Shown here: in pieces, positions 15,824 to 24,973 of the stretch | Position numbering within the stretch: the stretch's first letter is position 1 | Layout: the number at the start of each line of letters is the position of its first letter | Source: Streptomyces sp. YIM 121038 | Lineage (GTDB): Bacteria; Actinomycetota; Actinomycetes; Streptomycetales; Streptomycetaceae | DNA: 64,000 nucleotides | Direction: 5' to 3' | NCBI RefSeq assembly: GCF_006088715.1 | Contig: NZ_CP030771.1 | Location: 2,604,001 to 2,668,000, forward strand | Made by a program: the position numbers and the translations under genes | The notes under the pieces: model-generated | Seen by the model: the letters and a program-made list of their open reading frames with translations, nothing else | Told to the model about the DNA's origin: nothing | The model's database searches: none

Positions 15824-16912
15824 TCACTCGTCCGTGAGGCCGTAGACCCGGCGCGCGTTGTCCGCCGCGATCATCGCCGCCACCCGCTGCGCGTCCGCGA
15901 GCGACCACGCGCCCTCGGCCACCCAGGTGCCGAGCACCCGGCTGAGCGCCTCGCGGAACAGGGTCGCCCCCACCACGTGCAGCTCCGGCAGGCCGTGGGC
16001 GCCGCTGGAGAACAGCAGCTTGCCGAAGGGGGCCAGCTCCAGGATCTCGGCGAGCACGGCCGCCGCACGGGCCCCGGTGCGCACCAGCGCGGGCCCCAGG
16101 TCCGCGTACACGTGCGGGAAGACGCCCGCGAGGTGGGCCGCCGCGCGGTGGTGCGGATAGCCGTGCAACAGCACCAGGTCGGTGCCGAGCCCCGCGGTGG
16201 CACGGGCGAACGCGCCGAAGGACCGCTGCGGGTCGGCGGCGCCGGTGTGCAGCTGCAGCGGCAGGCCGGAGGCCACGGCGATCCACAGCAGGTGCCGCAG
16301 GAGCACGGGGTCGGCGAGCTCCCCGCCCACCTGGCGTCCGGCGAGCCAGCGGCCCGCCGCGCCGCGCACCTCGCCGGGGCCCGGCGGCTCGGGCGGCAGC
16401 GGCCGGTCCTCGCGCACCCCCGCGACCGAGGTGAAGGCGACGGCTCCGGCCGCGGCCCCGTGCACGGACTCGGCCAGGTTGGCGAGGAAGGAGTCGACGG
16501 TTCCCGAGGTGTCGGCGACCTGCTCGGCGAGCAGTTCGAGGCGCACGATCTCATGGGCCTCCGCGGCCCCGGTGGTCGCGAGCTCCCCGGGACCCGTGAG
16601 GTCCCCGGGCAGGCCGGTGTCGACGAGGTACGTGGTGATGCCGCTGCCGCGCAGCAGGCGCCGCCCGGACTCCAGGACGCCCAGTTCCCGGCGGCGGGCC
16701 AGATAGCGGGCGGGCGGACAGTGCGGTTCGAGTCCGAGGAGCGGCGGGCACCAGCGGCGTACCGCGAAGCCGGTCTGGGTGTCGAAGAAGGTGGTGCCCG
16801 GGGCGGGCGGGCCCTCGCCGCGGCCGAGGTGCGCCTCGAACGTGCCGAGCCCGAGCTCCGTGCGCAGGACGCCGTGGCAGTGCTGGTCCACCAGGGACGG
16901 CGTTTCGATCAT
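15824..16912 (-). CDS. Amidohydrolase-family protein
   Basis: 362 residues. The metal-binding start LVDQHCHGVL (HxH type), a later histidine in LQLHTGAA, another in LLHGYPHHRAAA, and an Asp in VYADLGPAL fit a TIM-barrel amidohydrolase related to FluG/uronate isomerase-like proteins. SSGAHGLPE replaces the usual C-terminal active-site segment. The substrate is unknown. A GGGGAG ribosome binding site precedes ATG 16912. A small palindrome (16929-16948) sits in its leader. Confidence 0.85.
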   Translation of the reverse strand: MIETPSLVDQHCHGVLRTELGLGTFEAHLGRGEGPPAPGTTFFDTQTGFAVRRWCPPLLGLEPHCPPARYLARRRELGVLESGRRLLRGSGITTYLVDTGLPGDLTGPGELATTGAAEAHEIVRLELLAEQVADTSGTVDSFLANLAESVHGAAAGAVAFTSVAGVREDRPLPPEPPGPGEVRGAAGRWLAGRQVGGELADPVLLRHLLWIAVASGLPLQLHTGAADPQRSFGAFARATAGLGTDLVLLHGYPHHRAAAHLAGVFPHVYADLGPALVRTGARAAAVLAEILELAPFGKLLFSSGAHGLPELHVVGATLFREALSRVLGTWVAEGAWSLADAQRVAAMIAADNARRVYGLTDE

Positions 16913-16928
16913 CCTGGCTCCCCTGCGT

Positions 16929-16948
16929 GGACCGTACTCCTACGGTCC
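16929..16948. promoter_or_regulatory. Palindrome GGACCGTA-N4-TACGGTCC upstream of the amidohydrolase gene
   Basis: A perfect 8-bp inverted repeat with a 4-nt centre lies 17 bp upstream of the ATG and overlaps plausible promoter sequence. It could be an operator, or a short terminator for the gene at 17013. Confidence 0.4.
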
Positions 16949-17012
16949 TAACGGGTGACCGTGGCGACAGGTGTTGCTCGCCTTGTCACTCCGTGCCCGC
17001 CCCGGGCGCGTC

Positions 17013-17405
17013 TCATCCGCCCGAGGGGCCACCGATCTGGATGCCCGCCATGCGCGTCCACTCGTACGGACCCGTCCGCACCTTGGCGGCGAAGTCGCCG
17101 TCGAAGTCGTCGTGGACGGTGATCCCGGCCTTCTCCACGGCGCTCAGGGCGATCGCGTGGGTCGGCGCGACGAGGTCGCCCCAGCCGCCGTCCTCGCCGA
17201 CGAGGACGATGCGGGAGCCCCGCTGCCCGATGTACGCGATCTGCCCCTCGGCGCCGCCGTGGGCCCGCGCGAACGCGGTGATCTGCCGGGCCAGCTTGGC
17301 GGCCTTGCGGTCGGCGCGCGCGGCGTCCTTGTCCACCGGGGCCGCCGCGGCCGTCTGCTCGCCCTGCTCTGCCGCCGCGGTGGTGCCCTGCTCCGTGTCT
17401 GCCAT
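17013..17405 (-). CDS. Small conserved actinobacterial protein of unknown function
   Basis: 130 residues. After an acidic, Ala/Gln-rich N-terminus, a compact domain reads AKLARQITAFARAHGGAEGQ, then IAYIGQRGSRIVLVGEDGGWGDL and a final MAGIQIGGPSGG. It has no signal peptide, membrane segment or recognised catalytic motif. TAGCAT ends 8 nt before ATG 17405, so the message is probably leaderless. It is divergent from the AMP-binding-like gene. Confidence 0.8.
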   Translation of the reverse strand: MADTEQGTTAAAEQGEQTAAAAPVDKDAARADRKAAKLARQITAFARAHGGAEGQIAYIGQRGSRIVLVGEDGGWGDLVAPTHAIALSAVEKAGITVHDDFDGDFAAKVRTGPYEWTRMAGIQIGGPSGG

Positions 17406-17529
17406 GGCACAGGATGCTACCGACGGGTAGATCGTTCGGCGACGCCCGGGTGGCGTGGTCTCGGCCACGGTCGCGGCGCCGGTGCGCGCGGCCGTTCCCC
17501 CTTGCGGCGGCCCGTGGTAGGACGAGGGC

Positions 17530-18747
17530 ATGTCCGGTCTGCTGGTCGGCGAGGTCGTCCGGTCCGCCGCCGGGGCCGCCCCGCACCGCCCTGCCGTGGT
17601 GTTCGGCGGGCGCGTGCTCACCTTCGCCGCCCTCGACGCGGCCGCCGACCGGGCCGCCGGGCACCTGGCGGCCTGCGGTGTGCGCCGCGGCGACCGCGTG
17701 GTGTGGCCGTCGGCCGGGGCCCCCGTCGAGTCGCTCCAGGTGTACGCGGGGGCCGCGCGCGCCGGGGCGGTCCTCGTGCCGCTCGGGCCCGACGCGTGGT
17801 CGGCCCGTGTCGTGCGGGCTGCGGCGCCGCGCCTGGTCCTGACGGACGCCGGGCGGGCGGCCGAGGGCGCGCGGTTCGCGGCGGCCGCGCGGGCACGGCA
17901 CGCCGTACTCGCGGACGGCGACGCGCCCGCCCCGCGAGCCGCGTCGCCCGATACGACCGACAGGAACGATACGACCGGCAGGACCGACAGGACCGACAGG
18001 ACCGGCAGGACCGACAGTGCCAGCAGGCCCGAGCGGCCCGAGCGGACCTGGGACCCTGCGGAGAAGGACCCCCACCTGGTGCTCTTCGCCGGCCCCTGCC
18101 GCCCCCACGGCGTCGTCCTGTCGCACCGCGCGAGCGTCCTGCGCGCGCACTGCGGCGGCCGGCCCGAGGTGCCGGGCGCCCTGGTGTGCGGCTTCCCCGC
18201 GGGGCACTGGGGCCTGTGGACCGCCGTGCTGCGGCAGTGGCAGGCCCGGGGCACCGTCGTGCTGCCGGAGGCGCCGGGGCCCGGGGCGATCTGCGCGGCC
18301 GTGCGCGAGCACCGCGCCACGCGTCTGGTGTGCCCGCCCGAGGTGTGGTGGCAGGTCCTGGACACGGCCCCGCACCACCTGGCCACGCTGCGCTCGGCCG
18401 ACACGGAGACGGCGGCGGGCGCCGCTCCCCCGCGGCTGATCGAGGCCATCCGCACCGCGACGCCCGCGGCCCGGGTCCGGGCCTTCCTCAGCACGCCCGA
18501 GGCGGGGGACGTCGCCGCCCTCGACCACGCCGACGTACGGGCCAGGCCCGGCAGCTGCGGGGTGCCCGCGCCGGGGGTGGCGGTGCGGGTCGCGGGCGGC
18601 GAGCTGTGGGTGCGCGGCCCGCTGCTCTTCGACGGGTACCTCAGGGACAAGGAGGCCACGGACGCGGTGCTGCGGGACGGCTGGTTCCGCACCGGCCGCG
18701 CGGCCCGCCTCGACGGGGACGGCCATCTGCACCTCACCGACCGCTGA
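17530..18747 (+). CDS. Shortened AMP-binding (acyl-CoA synthetase-like) protein, probably inactive
   Basis: 405 residues. The ANL N-terminal fold is recognisable (LTFAALDAAADRAAGHLAACGVRRGDRVV, YAGAARAGAVLVPLGPDAW, and the closing GPLLFDGYLRDKEATDAVLRDGWFRTGRAARLDGDGHLHLTDR). However, the ATP loop is FAGPCRPHG (186-194) instead of the Ser/Thr/Gly-rich motif, the adenine motif is FLSTPEAGD, and the protein ends at the hinge without the roughly 100-residue C-terminal domain carrying the catalytic lysine. A 9-bp tandem repeat codes for repeated TDR/TGR at 143-162. Likely a pseudo-enzyme. Confidence 0.8.
   Translation: MSGLLVGEVVRSAAGAAPHRPAVVFGGRVLTFAALDAAADRAAGHLAACGVRRGDRVVWPSAGAPVESLQVYAGAARAGAVLVPLGPDAWSARVVRAAAPRLVLTDAGRAAEGARFAAAARARHAVLADGDAPAPRAASPDTTDRNDTTGRTDRTDRTGRTDSASRPERPERTWDPAEKDPHLVLFAGPCRPHGVVLSHRASVLRAHCGGRPEVPGALVCGFPAGHWGLWTAVLRQWQARGTVVLPEAPGPGAICAAVREHRATRLVCPPEVWWQVLDTAPHHLATLRSADTETAAGAAPPRLIEAIRTATPAARVRAFLSTPEAGDVAALDHADVRARPGSCGVPAPGVAVRVAGGELWVRGPLLFDGYLRDKEATDAVLRDGWFRTGRAARLDGDGHLHLTDR
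17955..18015 (+). repeat. 9-bp tandem repeat within the AMP-binding-like gene
   Basis: Imperfect copies of CAGGACCGA encode alternating Thr-Asp-Arg and Thr-Gly-Arg units in the linker before the ATP-binding region. The length may vary between strains. Confidence 0.75.
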
Positions 18748-18767
18748 GCACCGCGCCCCGGAACGCG

Positions 18768-18804
18768 GAACGGCCCCGCCGCCCGGAGGGCGGCGGGGCC
18801 GTTC
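18768..18804. terminator. Bidirectional terminator between the AMP-binding-like gene and ctaB
   Basis: A perfect 17-bp stem (18768-18784 with 18788-18804) with a 3-nt loop lies between the convergent genes. Confidence 0.9.
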
Positions 18805-18817
18805 GGGCCGAGCGGGA

Positions 18818-19765
18818 CTAGCGCAGGAAGGGGTCCACCGCGACCGCCACGAACAGCAGCGACACATAGGTGATGGACCAGTGGAACAGGCGCATCTCCT
18901 TGAGCTTGGTGCCGGTCTCCTCCGCCTTGGCACGGTTCTGGAGCGCGTGCGCCTCCCACAGCCACCAGCCGCCCGTGGCGAGGGCGACGGCCGTGTAGAA
19001 CCAGCCGGTGTAGCCGAGCGGCTGGAGCAGCAGCGAGACCAGGACCATGACCCAGCTGTAGAGGACGATCTGCCGGGCGACCACCTTGTTGGAGGCGATG
19101 ACCGGGAGCATCGGCACGCCCACGCGCGCGTAGTCCTCCTTGACCCGCATGGACAGCGGCCAGTAGTGCGGCGGCGTCCAGAAGAACATCACGAGGAAGA
19201 GGATGACGGGCGCCCACGACATCGAGTTGGTCACGGACGACCAGCCGATGAGCACCGGCAGACAGCCCGCGATGCCGCCCCAGACGATGTTCTGGGAGGT
19301 GCGCCGCTTGAGGATCATCGTGTAGACGACCACGTAGAAGAGCAGCGCGCCGAGGGACAGCCAGGCGGACAGCCAGTTGACGGCGAGGCCGAAGAGCAGC
19401 GTGGAGACGACCGCCAGCGTGATGCCGAAGGCCAGGCACTCACGGGGGCTAACCATGCCGGTGACCAGCGGCCGCTGCGACGTGCGCTCCATGAGGGCGT
19501 CGATGTCGCGGTCGTACCACATGTTCAGCGCGTTGGCCCCGCCCGCGGACAGGTAGCCGCCGAGGCAGGTGAGGAACACCAGCTTCAGATCGGGCACGCC
19601 CTGCTCGGCGAGGAACATCACCGGAACGGTGGTGATCAGCAGCAGCTCGATGATCCGTGGCTTCGTCAGCGCCACGAACGCCTTGACTCGGGCCCCGAAC
19701 GGCCGGTGGCTCGGGCTCTGGCTCGTCCCGAGCGTCCCCACTGGACGGGATTCAACGGCCGTCAC
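18818..19765 (-). CDS. ctaB: Protohaem IX farnesyltransferase (haem O synthase)
   Basis: 315 residues from GTG 19765 ([10 protein letters not shown]), chosen over ATG 19786 because AGGGG lies at better spacing. It is a UbiA-type prenyltransferase with about nine membrane helices. It attaches farnesyl to haem B, giving haem O for CtaA. Motifs are [20 protein letters not shown] (first Asp-rich site) and [21 protein letters not shown] (second site). It is divergent from tkt. Confidence 0.95.
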   Translation of the reverse strand: MTAVESRPVGTLGTSQSPSHRPFGARVKAFVALTKPRIIELLLITTVPVMFLAEQGVPDLKLVFLTCLGGYLSAGGANALNMWYDRDIDALMERTSQRPLVTGMVSPRECLAFGITLAVVSTLLFGLAVNWLSAWLSLGALLFYVVVYTMILKRRTSQNIVWGGIAGCLPVLIGWSSVTNSMSWAPVILFLVMFFWTPPHYWPLSMRVKEDYARVGVPMLPVIASNKVVARQIVLYSWVMVLVSLLLQPLGYTGWFYTAVALATGGWWLWEAHALQNRAKAEETGTKLKEMRLFHWSITYVSLLFVAVAVDPFLR

Positions 19766-20151
19766 GCACACCCCTGACAGAGACATCCCAGCAAGCCCAC
19801 GGCGGACCTTCAGACATGAAGATCCGGTAAAGGCTCACGCGTACCACGCCACTGTAGACGTTGCCCATACCTGGCCCTTCGCGGGGGTGGGTTCGTGTTG
19901 AGCGGCCAGACGAGGGGTCTTGGGGGCCGGGCGCGCGAACGGACACCCCGGGCGGAATCGGAACCCAGATGAGCGGTGCCGACTTCACATGGTGAGAGCG
20001 GTGTCGCCCGTTCAGGAGGCGGATCGGAGCGGGCCCCGGCAGTCTGGAATGACTCGAAAAAATGCACGTTCTTACAGGGGTAGGCTCGACAGCGGCCGGT
20101 GCGGTTCCTGCCACCGGCATTCGACATTGTGGAGAGGAGCCCTGACCCAGG
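19766..20151. other. 386-bp divergent intergenic region ctaB/tkt
   Basis: No gene is supported here. A -10-like TAGGCT (20081-20086), following CTTACAGGGG, is a plausible tkt promoter with a poor -35. GGAGAGGAG about 15 nt before GTG 20152 is the nearest ribosome binding sequence. A small minus-strand frame overlapping the ctaB start was seen but not accepted. Confidence 0.5.
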
Positions 20152-22260
20152 GTGAGCATCAAGCCGACCACCACAGACCTCGAGTGGACCGATCTGGACC
20201 AGCGGGCCGTCGACACCGGCCGGGTCCTGGCCATGGACTCCGTACAGAAGGTCGGCAACGGCCATCCGGGTACGGCCATGAGCCTCGCGCCTGCCGCGTA
20301 CACCCTCTTCCAGAAGGTGATGCGGCACGACCCGGCGGACGCCGACTGGACCGGCCGGGACCGATTCGTGCTCTCCGCGGGGCACTCCTCGCTGACCTTG
20401 TACATCCAGCTCTACCTGGCCGGTTTCGGTCTTGAGCTGGACGATCTGAAGGCCTTCCGCACCTGGGGCTCGAAGACCCCGGGCCACCCGGAGTACGGCC
20501 ACACGGTCGGCGTCGAGACCACCACGGGTCCGCTGGGCCAGGGTGTCGCGAACGCCGTGGGCATGGCGATGGCCGCGCGCTACGAGCGCGGTCTCTTCGA
20601 CCCGGAGGCGGCCCCCGGCACCTCCCCGTTCGACCACTTCGTCTACGCCATCGCCGGTGACGGCTGCCTCCAGGAGGGCATCTCCGCCGAGGCGTCGTCG
20701 ATGGCCGGGCACCAGCAGCTCGGCCATCTGATCCTGCTGTGGGACGACAACCACATCTCGATCGAGGGCGACACGGAGACCGCGGTCTCCGAGGACACCG
20801 AGAAGCGCTACGAGGCCTACGGCTGGCACGTCCAGCGCGTGGAGCCGAAGGAGAACGGCGACCTCGACCCACAGGCGCTGTACGCGGCGATCCAGCGGGC
20901 CAAGGCCGTCACGGACAAGCCCTCCTTCATCGCGATGCGCTCGATCATCGCCTGGCCCGCGCCGAACGCGCAGAACACCGAGGCCGCGCACGGCTCGGCG
21001 CTCGGCGACGAGGAGGTCGCGGCCACCAAGCGCGTCCTGGGCTTCGACCCGGAGCGGACCTTCGAGGTCGCCGACGAGGTCCTGGCCCACACCCGTGAGG
21101 CCCTCGACCGGGGCCGCCGGGCCAAGGCCGAGTGGGAGAAGTCGTTCCAGGAGTGGCGCGGCGCCAACGCCGAGCGCGCCGCCGAGTTCGACCGGATCGC
21201 CGCGGGCGAGCTGCCCACCGGCTGGGAGGAGAAGCTCCCGGTCTTCGAGGCGGGCAAGGGCGTCGCGACGCGTGCCGCGTCCGGCAAGGTCCTCCAGGCG
21301 CTCGGCGCGGTCGTCCCCGAGCTGTGGGGCGGCTCCGCCGACCTCGCGGGGTCGAACAACACCACGATCGACAAGACTTCGTCGTTCCTGCCCGCGGACA
21401 ACCCGCTGCCGGAGGCCGACCCGTACGGCCGCACGATCCACTTCGGCATCCGCGAGCACTCCATGGCCGCGGAGATGAACGGCATCGCGCTGCACGGCAA
21501 CACCCGCATCTACGGCGGCACCTTCCTGGTGTTCTCCGACTACATGCGCAACGCCGTGCGCCTGTCGGCCCTGATGCACCTGCCGGTGACGTACGTGTGG
21601 ACGCACGACTCCATCGGCCTCGGCGAGGACGGCCCCACCCACCAGCCGGTCGAGCACCTCGCGACGCTGCGCGCCATCCCGGGCCTGAACGTGGTCCGCC
21701 CGGCGGACGCCAACGAGACCGCGATCGCGTGGCGCGAGATCCTCAAGCGCTACACCAAGGAGTTCGGCAAGGGCGCCCCGCACGGCCTCGCGCTGACCCG
21801 TCAGGGCGTGCCGACGTACGACCGCGAGGTCACCGAGGGCGCGGCCAAGGGCGGCTACGTGCTGTTCGAGGCCGAAGGGCCCTCCGGGCAGAGCACGGCC
21901 CCCGAGGTCGTGCTCATCGGCACCGGCTCCGAGGTACAGCTCGCCGTCGAGGCGCGCGAGCAGCTCCAGGCGGCGGGCGTTCCCACCCGGGTCGTCTCGA
22001 TGCCGTCGGTGGAGTGGTTCGAGGAGCAGGAGCAGGGGTACCGCGACAGCGTGCTGCCGCCGTCCGTCAAGGCGCGCGTGGCCGTCGAGGCGGGCATCGG
22101 TCTCACCTGGCACAAGTACGTCGGCGACGCGGGCCGCATCGTCTCGCTCGAACACTTCGGTGCTTCGGCGGACGGAAAGGTCCTCTTCCGCGAGTTCGGA
22201 TTCACTGCCGACGCGGTGGCCGCGGCGGCGCAGGAATCGATCGCGGCAGCCCGGCGCTGA
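20152..22260 (+). CDS. tkt: Transketolase
   Basis: 702 residues from GTG 20152. It is a thiamine-diphosphate enzyme of the pentose phosphate pathway that moves two-carbon ketol units. The TPP/Mg motif GDGCLQEGISAEASS leads into LILLWDDNHISIEGD, and the catalytic glutamate block is GIREHSMAAEMNGIALHGN. The C-terminal domain is complete. It is the first gene of tkt-tal-zwf-opcA-pgl, with transaldolase starting 33 bp after its stop. Confidence 0.97.
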   Translation: MSIKPTTTDLEWTDLDQRAVDTGRVLAMDSVQKVGNGHPGTAMSLAPAAYTLFQKVMRHDPADADWTGRDRFVLSAGHSSLTLYIQLYLAGFGLELDDLKAFRTWGSKTPGHPEYGHTVGVETTTGPLGQGVANAVGMAMAARYERGLFDPEAAPGTSPFDHFVYAIAGDGCLQEGISAEASSMAGHQQLGHLILLWDDNHISIEGDTETAVSEDTEKRYEAYGWHVQRVEPKENGDLDPQALYAAIQRAKAVTDKPSFIAMRSIIAWPAPNAQNTEAAHGSALGDEEVAATKRVLGFDPERTFEVADEVLAHTREALDRGRRAKAEWEKSFQEWRGANAERAAEFDRIAAGELPTGWEEKLPVFEAGKGVATRAASGKVLQALGAVVPELWGGSADLAGSNNTTIDKTSSFLPADNPLPEADPYGRTIHFGIREHSMAAEMNGIALHGNTRIYGGTFLVFSDYMRNAVRLSALMHLPVTYVWTHDSIGLGEDGPTHQPVEHLATLRAIPGLNVVRPADANETAIAWREILKRYTKEFGKGAPHGLALTRQGVPTYDREVTEGAAKGGYVLFEAEGPSGQSTAPEVVLIGTGSEVQLAVEAREQLQAAGVPTRVVSMPSVEWFEEQEQGYRDSVLPPSVKARVAVEAGIGLTWHKYVGDAGRIVSLEHFGASADGKVLFREFGFTADAVAAAAQESIAAARR

Positions 22261-22293
22261 CGCCCTCATACGACCAGTAGGAGATGTAATTCC

Positions 22294-23436
22294 ATGACAG
22301 ACGCACTCAAGCGCCTCTCCGACGAAGGCGTCGCGATCTGGCTGGACGACCTGTCGCGCAAGCGGATCACGTCCGGCAACCTCGCCGAACTGATCGACCA
22401 GCAGCACGTCGTGGGCGTCACCACCAACCCGTCGATCTTCCAGAAGGCCATCTCGTCCGGCGACGGCTACGAGCAGCAGCTCGCCGACCTCGCCGCGCGC
22501 AAGGTGACCGTCGAGGAAGCGGTCCGCATGATCACGACGGCGGACGTCCGTGACGCCGCCGACATCCTGCGCCCGGTCTTCGACGCCACGGGCGGCCAGG
22601 ACGGCCGGGTGTCGATCGAGGTCGACCCGCGGCTCGCCCACCACACGGCGCCGACGATCGCCGAGGCGAAGCAGCTGGCGTGGCTGGTGGACCGGCCGAA
22701 CACGCTGATCAAGATCCCCGCGACCAAGGCGGGCCTCCCGGCGATCACCGAGGTCATCGGCCTCGGCATCAGCGTCAACGTGACGCTGATCTTCTCGCTC
22801 GAGCGCTACCGCGAGGTCATGGACGCGTATCTGGCGGGCCTGGAGAAGGCCAAGGAGCGCGGCCTGGACCTGGAGAAGATCCACTCGGTGGCGTCCTTCT
22901 TCGTGTCCCGCGTGGACACCGAGATCGACCAGCGCATCGACGCCCTCGGCACCGACGAGGCCAAGGCGCAGCGCGGCAAGGCCGCCCTCGCCAACGCCCG
23001 GCTCGCCTACGAGGCGTACGAGGAGGTGTTCGGCTCTGCCGACAAATCGACACAGCCCTCGGACCGCTGGGTCGCGCTCGACAAGGCGCACGCCAACAAG
23101 CAGCGTCCGCTGTGGGCGTCGACGGGCGTCAAGGACAAGGCGTACAAGGACACCCTGTACGTCGACGACCTGGTCGCGCCGGGCACGGTGAACACCATGC
23201 CGGAGGCCACCCTGGAGGCCACCGCCGACCACGGTCAGATCACCGGCAACACCATCGCCGGGACGTACGACCAGGCGCGCGCGGACATCGCGGCCGTCGA
23301 GAAGCTCGGGATCTCCTACGACGAGGTCGTGCAGCTCCTGGAGGACGAGGGCGTCGACAAGTTCGAGGCGTCCTGGAACGACCTGCTCAAGTCGACCGAG
23401 GCCGAGCTGAAGCGCCTCACCCCCTCGGAGGGCTGA
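22294..23436 (+). CDS. tal: Transaldolase
   Basis: 380 residues. The Schiff-base lysine is K140 in [12 protein letters not shown], and the start [13 protein letters not shown] is the family signature. It transfers the dihydroxyacetone unit between sugar phosphates and balances transketolase. It is longer than the short E. coli-type enzymes, as is usual for actinobacteria. AGGAGATG precedes the ATG. Confidence 0.97.
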   Translation: MTDALKRLSDEGVAIWLDDLSRKRITSGNLAELIDQQHVVGVTTNPSIFQKAISSGDGYEQQLADLAARKVTVEEAVRMITTADVRDAADILRPVFDATGGQDGRVSIEVDPRLAHHTAPTIAEAKQLAWLVDRPNTLIKIPATKAGLPAITEVIGLGISVNVTLIFSLERYREVMDAYLAGLEKAKERGLDLEKIHSVASFFVSRVDTEIDQRIDALGTDEAKAQRGKAALANARLAYEAYEEVFGSADKSTQPSDRWVALDKAHANKQRPLWASTGVKDKAYKDTLYVDDLVAPGTVNTMPEATLEATADHGQITGNTIAGTYDQARADIAAVEKLGISYDEVVQLLEDEGVDKFEASWNDLLKSTEAELKRLTPSEG

Positions 23437-23440
23437 CACC

Positions 23441-24973
23441 TTGACCGCAGTTCATGGAGCCAATCCGCTTCGTGACGCCGCGGACCGACGGCTCCCGCGC
23501 ATCGCGGGGCCGTCGGGCCTGGTCATCTTCGGCGTGACGGGCGACCTGTCCCGGAAGAAGCTGATGCCGGCGGTGTACGACCTGGCCAACCGCGGTCTGC
23601 TGCCGCCCGGCTTCTCCCTGATCGGCTTCGCCCGCCGTGAGTGGCAGGACGAGGACTTCGCGCAGGAGGTGCACGACGCGGTCAAGGAACACGCGCGCAC
23701 GCCCTTCCGCGAGGAGGTCTGGCAGCAGCTCATCCAGGGCATGCGCTTCGTCCAGGGCAACTTCGACGACGACGACGCCTTCGAGCAGCTCAAGGCCACC
23801 ATCGAGGACCTGGACAAGAAGCAGGGCACGGGCGGCAACTTCGCCTTCTACCTGTCGGTCCCCCCGAAGTTCTTCCCGCAGGTCGTCCAGCAGCTCAAGA
23901 AGCACGGCCTCGCGGACGCGCCCGAGGGCTCGTGGCGGCGCGCCGTCATCGAGAAGCCCTTCGGCCACGACCTGAAGTCGGCCCAGGAGCTGAACGCGAT
24001 CGTCCACGAGGTGTTCGCCCCGGACCAGGTGTTCCGGATCGACCACTACCTGGGCAAGGAGACCGTCCAGAACATCCTGGCGCTCCGCTTCGCCAACCAG
24101 ATGTTCGAGCCGATCTGGAACCGGTCGTACGTCGACCACGTGCAGATCACCATGGCCGAGGACATCGGCATCGGCGGCCGCGCGGGCTACTACGACGGCA
24201 TCGGCGCCGCCCGTGACGTCATCCAGAACCACCTGCTCCAGCTGATGGCCCTGACCGCCATGGAGGAGCCCGCCTCCTTCGACGCGGACGCGCTGGTCGC
24301 CGAGAAGGCCAAGGTGCTCGGCGCCGTACGCCTGCCGAAGGACCTGGGCCGCGACACCGTGCGCGGGCAGTACTCCGCCGGGTGGCAGGGCGGCGAGAAG
24401 GCCGTCGGCTACCTCCAGGAAGACGGCATCGACGCCAAGTCGAAGACCGATACGTACGCCGCCGTCAAGCTGTCGGTGGACAACCGCCGCTGGGCGGGCG
24501 TCCCGTTCTACCTGCGCACCGGCAAGCGCCTCGGCCGCCGCGTCACGGAGATCGCGGTCGTCTTCCAGCGCGCCCCGCACTCCCCCTTCGACCACACGGC
24601 GACGGAGGAGCTCGGCCAGAACGCCATCGTCATCCGCGTCCAGCCGGACGAGGGCATCACGGTCCGCTTCGGCTCCAAGGTGCCCGGCACCTCCATGGAG
24701 ATCCGGGACGTGTCGATGGACTTCGCGTACGGCGAGTCCTTCACCGAGTCCAGCCCGGAGGCCTACGAACGGCTGATCCTGGACGTCCTACTCGGCGACG
24801 CCAACCTCTTCCCGCGCACGGAGGAGGTCGAGCTGTCCTGGAAGATCCTCGACCCGATCGAGGAGTACTGGGACACCCACGGCAAGCCCGCACAGTACCC
24901 GTCCGGTACGTGGGGCCCGGTCGAGGCGGACGAGATGCTTGCACGAGACGGACGGAGCTGGCGCCGGCCATGA
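23441..24973 (+). CDS. zwf: Glucose-6-phosphate dehydrogenase
   Basis: 510 residues from TTG 23441, with GGAGGG at proper spacing and only 4 nt after the tal stop. The Rossmann motif FGVTGDLSRKKLMPA and substrate site RIDHYLGKE (199-207) are present. It makes NADPH and 6-phosphogluconolactone. The stop overlaps the opcA ATG (ATGA), which fits the need for OpcA in actinobacterial Zwf activity. Confidence 0.97.
   Translation: MTAVHGANPLRDAADRRLPRIAGPSGLVIFGVTGDLSRKKLMPAVYDLANRGLLPPGFSLIGFARREWQDEDFAQEVHDAVKEHARTPFREEVWQQLIQGMRFVQGNFDDDDAFEQLKATIEDLDKKQGTGGNFAFYLSVPPKFFPQVVQQLKKHGLADAPEGSWRRAVIEKPFGHDLKSAQELNAIVHEVFAPDQVFRIDHYLGKETVQNILALRFANQMFEPIWNRSYVDHVQITMAEDIGIGGRAGYYDGIGAARDVIQNHLLQLMALTAMEEPASFDADALVAEKAKVLGAVRLPKDLGRDTVRGQYSAGWQGGEKAVGYLQEDGIDAKSKTDTYAAVKLSVDNRRWAGVPFYLRTGKRLGRRVTEIAVVFQRAPHSPFDHTATEELGQNAIVIRVQPDEGITVRFGSKVPGTSMEIRDVSMDFAYGESFTESSPEAYERLILDVLLGDANLFPRTEEVELSWKILDPIEEYWDTHGKPAQYPSGTWGPVEADEMLARDGRSWRRP

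Noticed and set aside
19750..19890. Small minus-strand frame beginning [17 protein letters not shown] overlapping the ctaB start
   Set aside because: No ribosome binding site or similarity; it overlaps the translated ctaB start in another frame and is more likely leader sequence.
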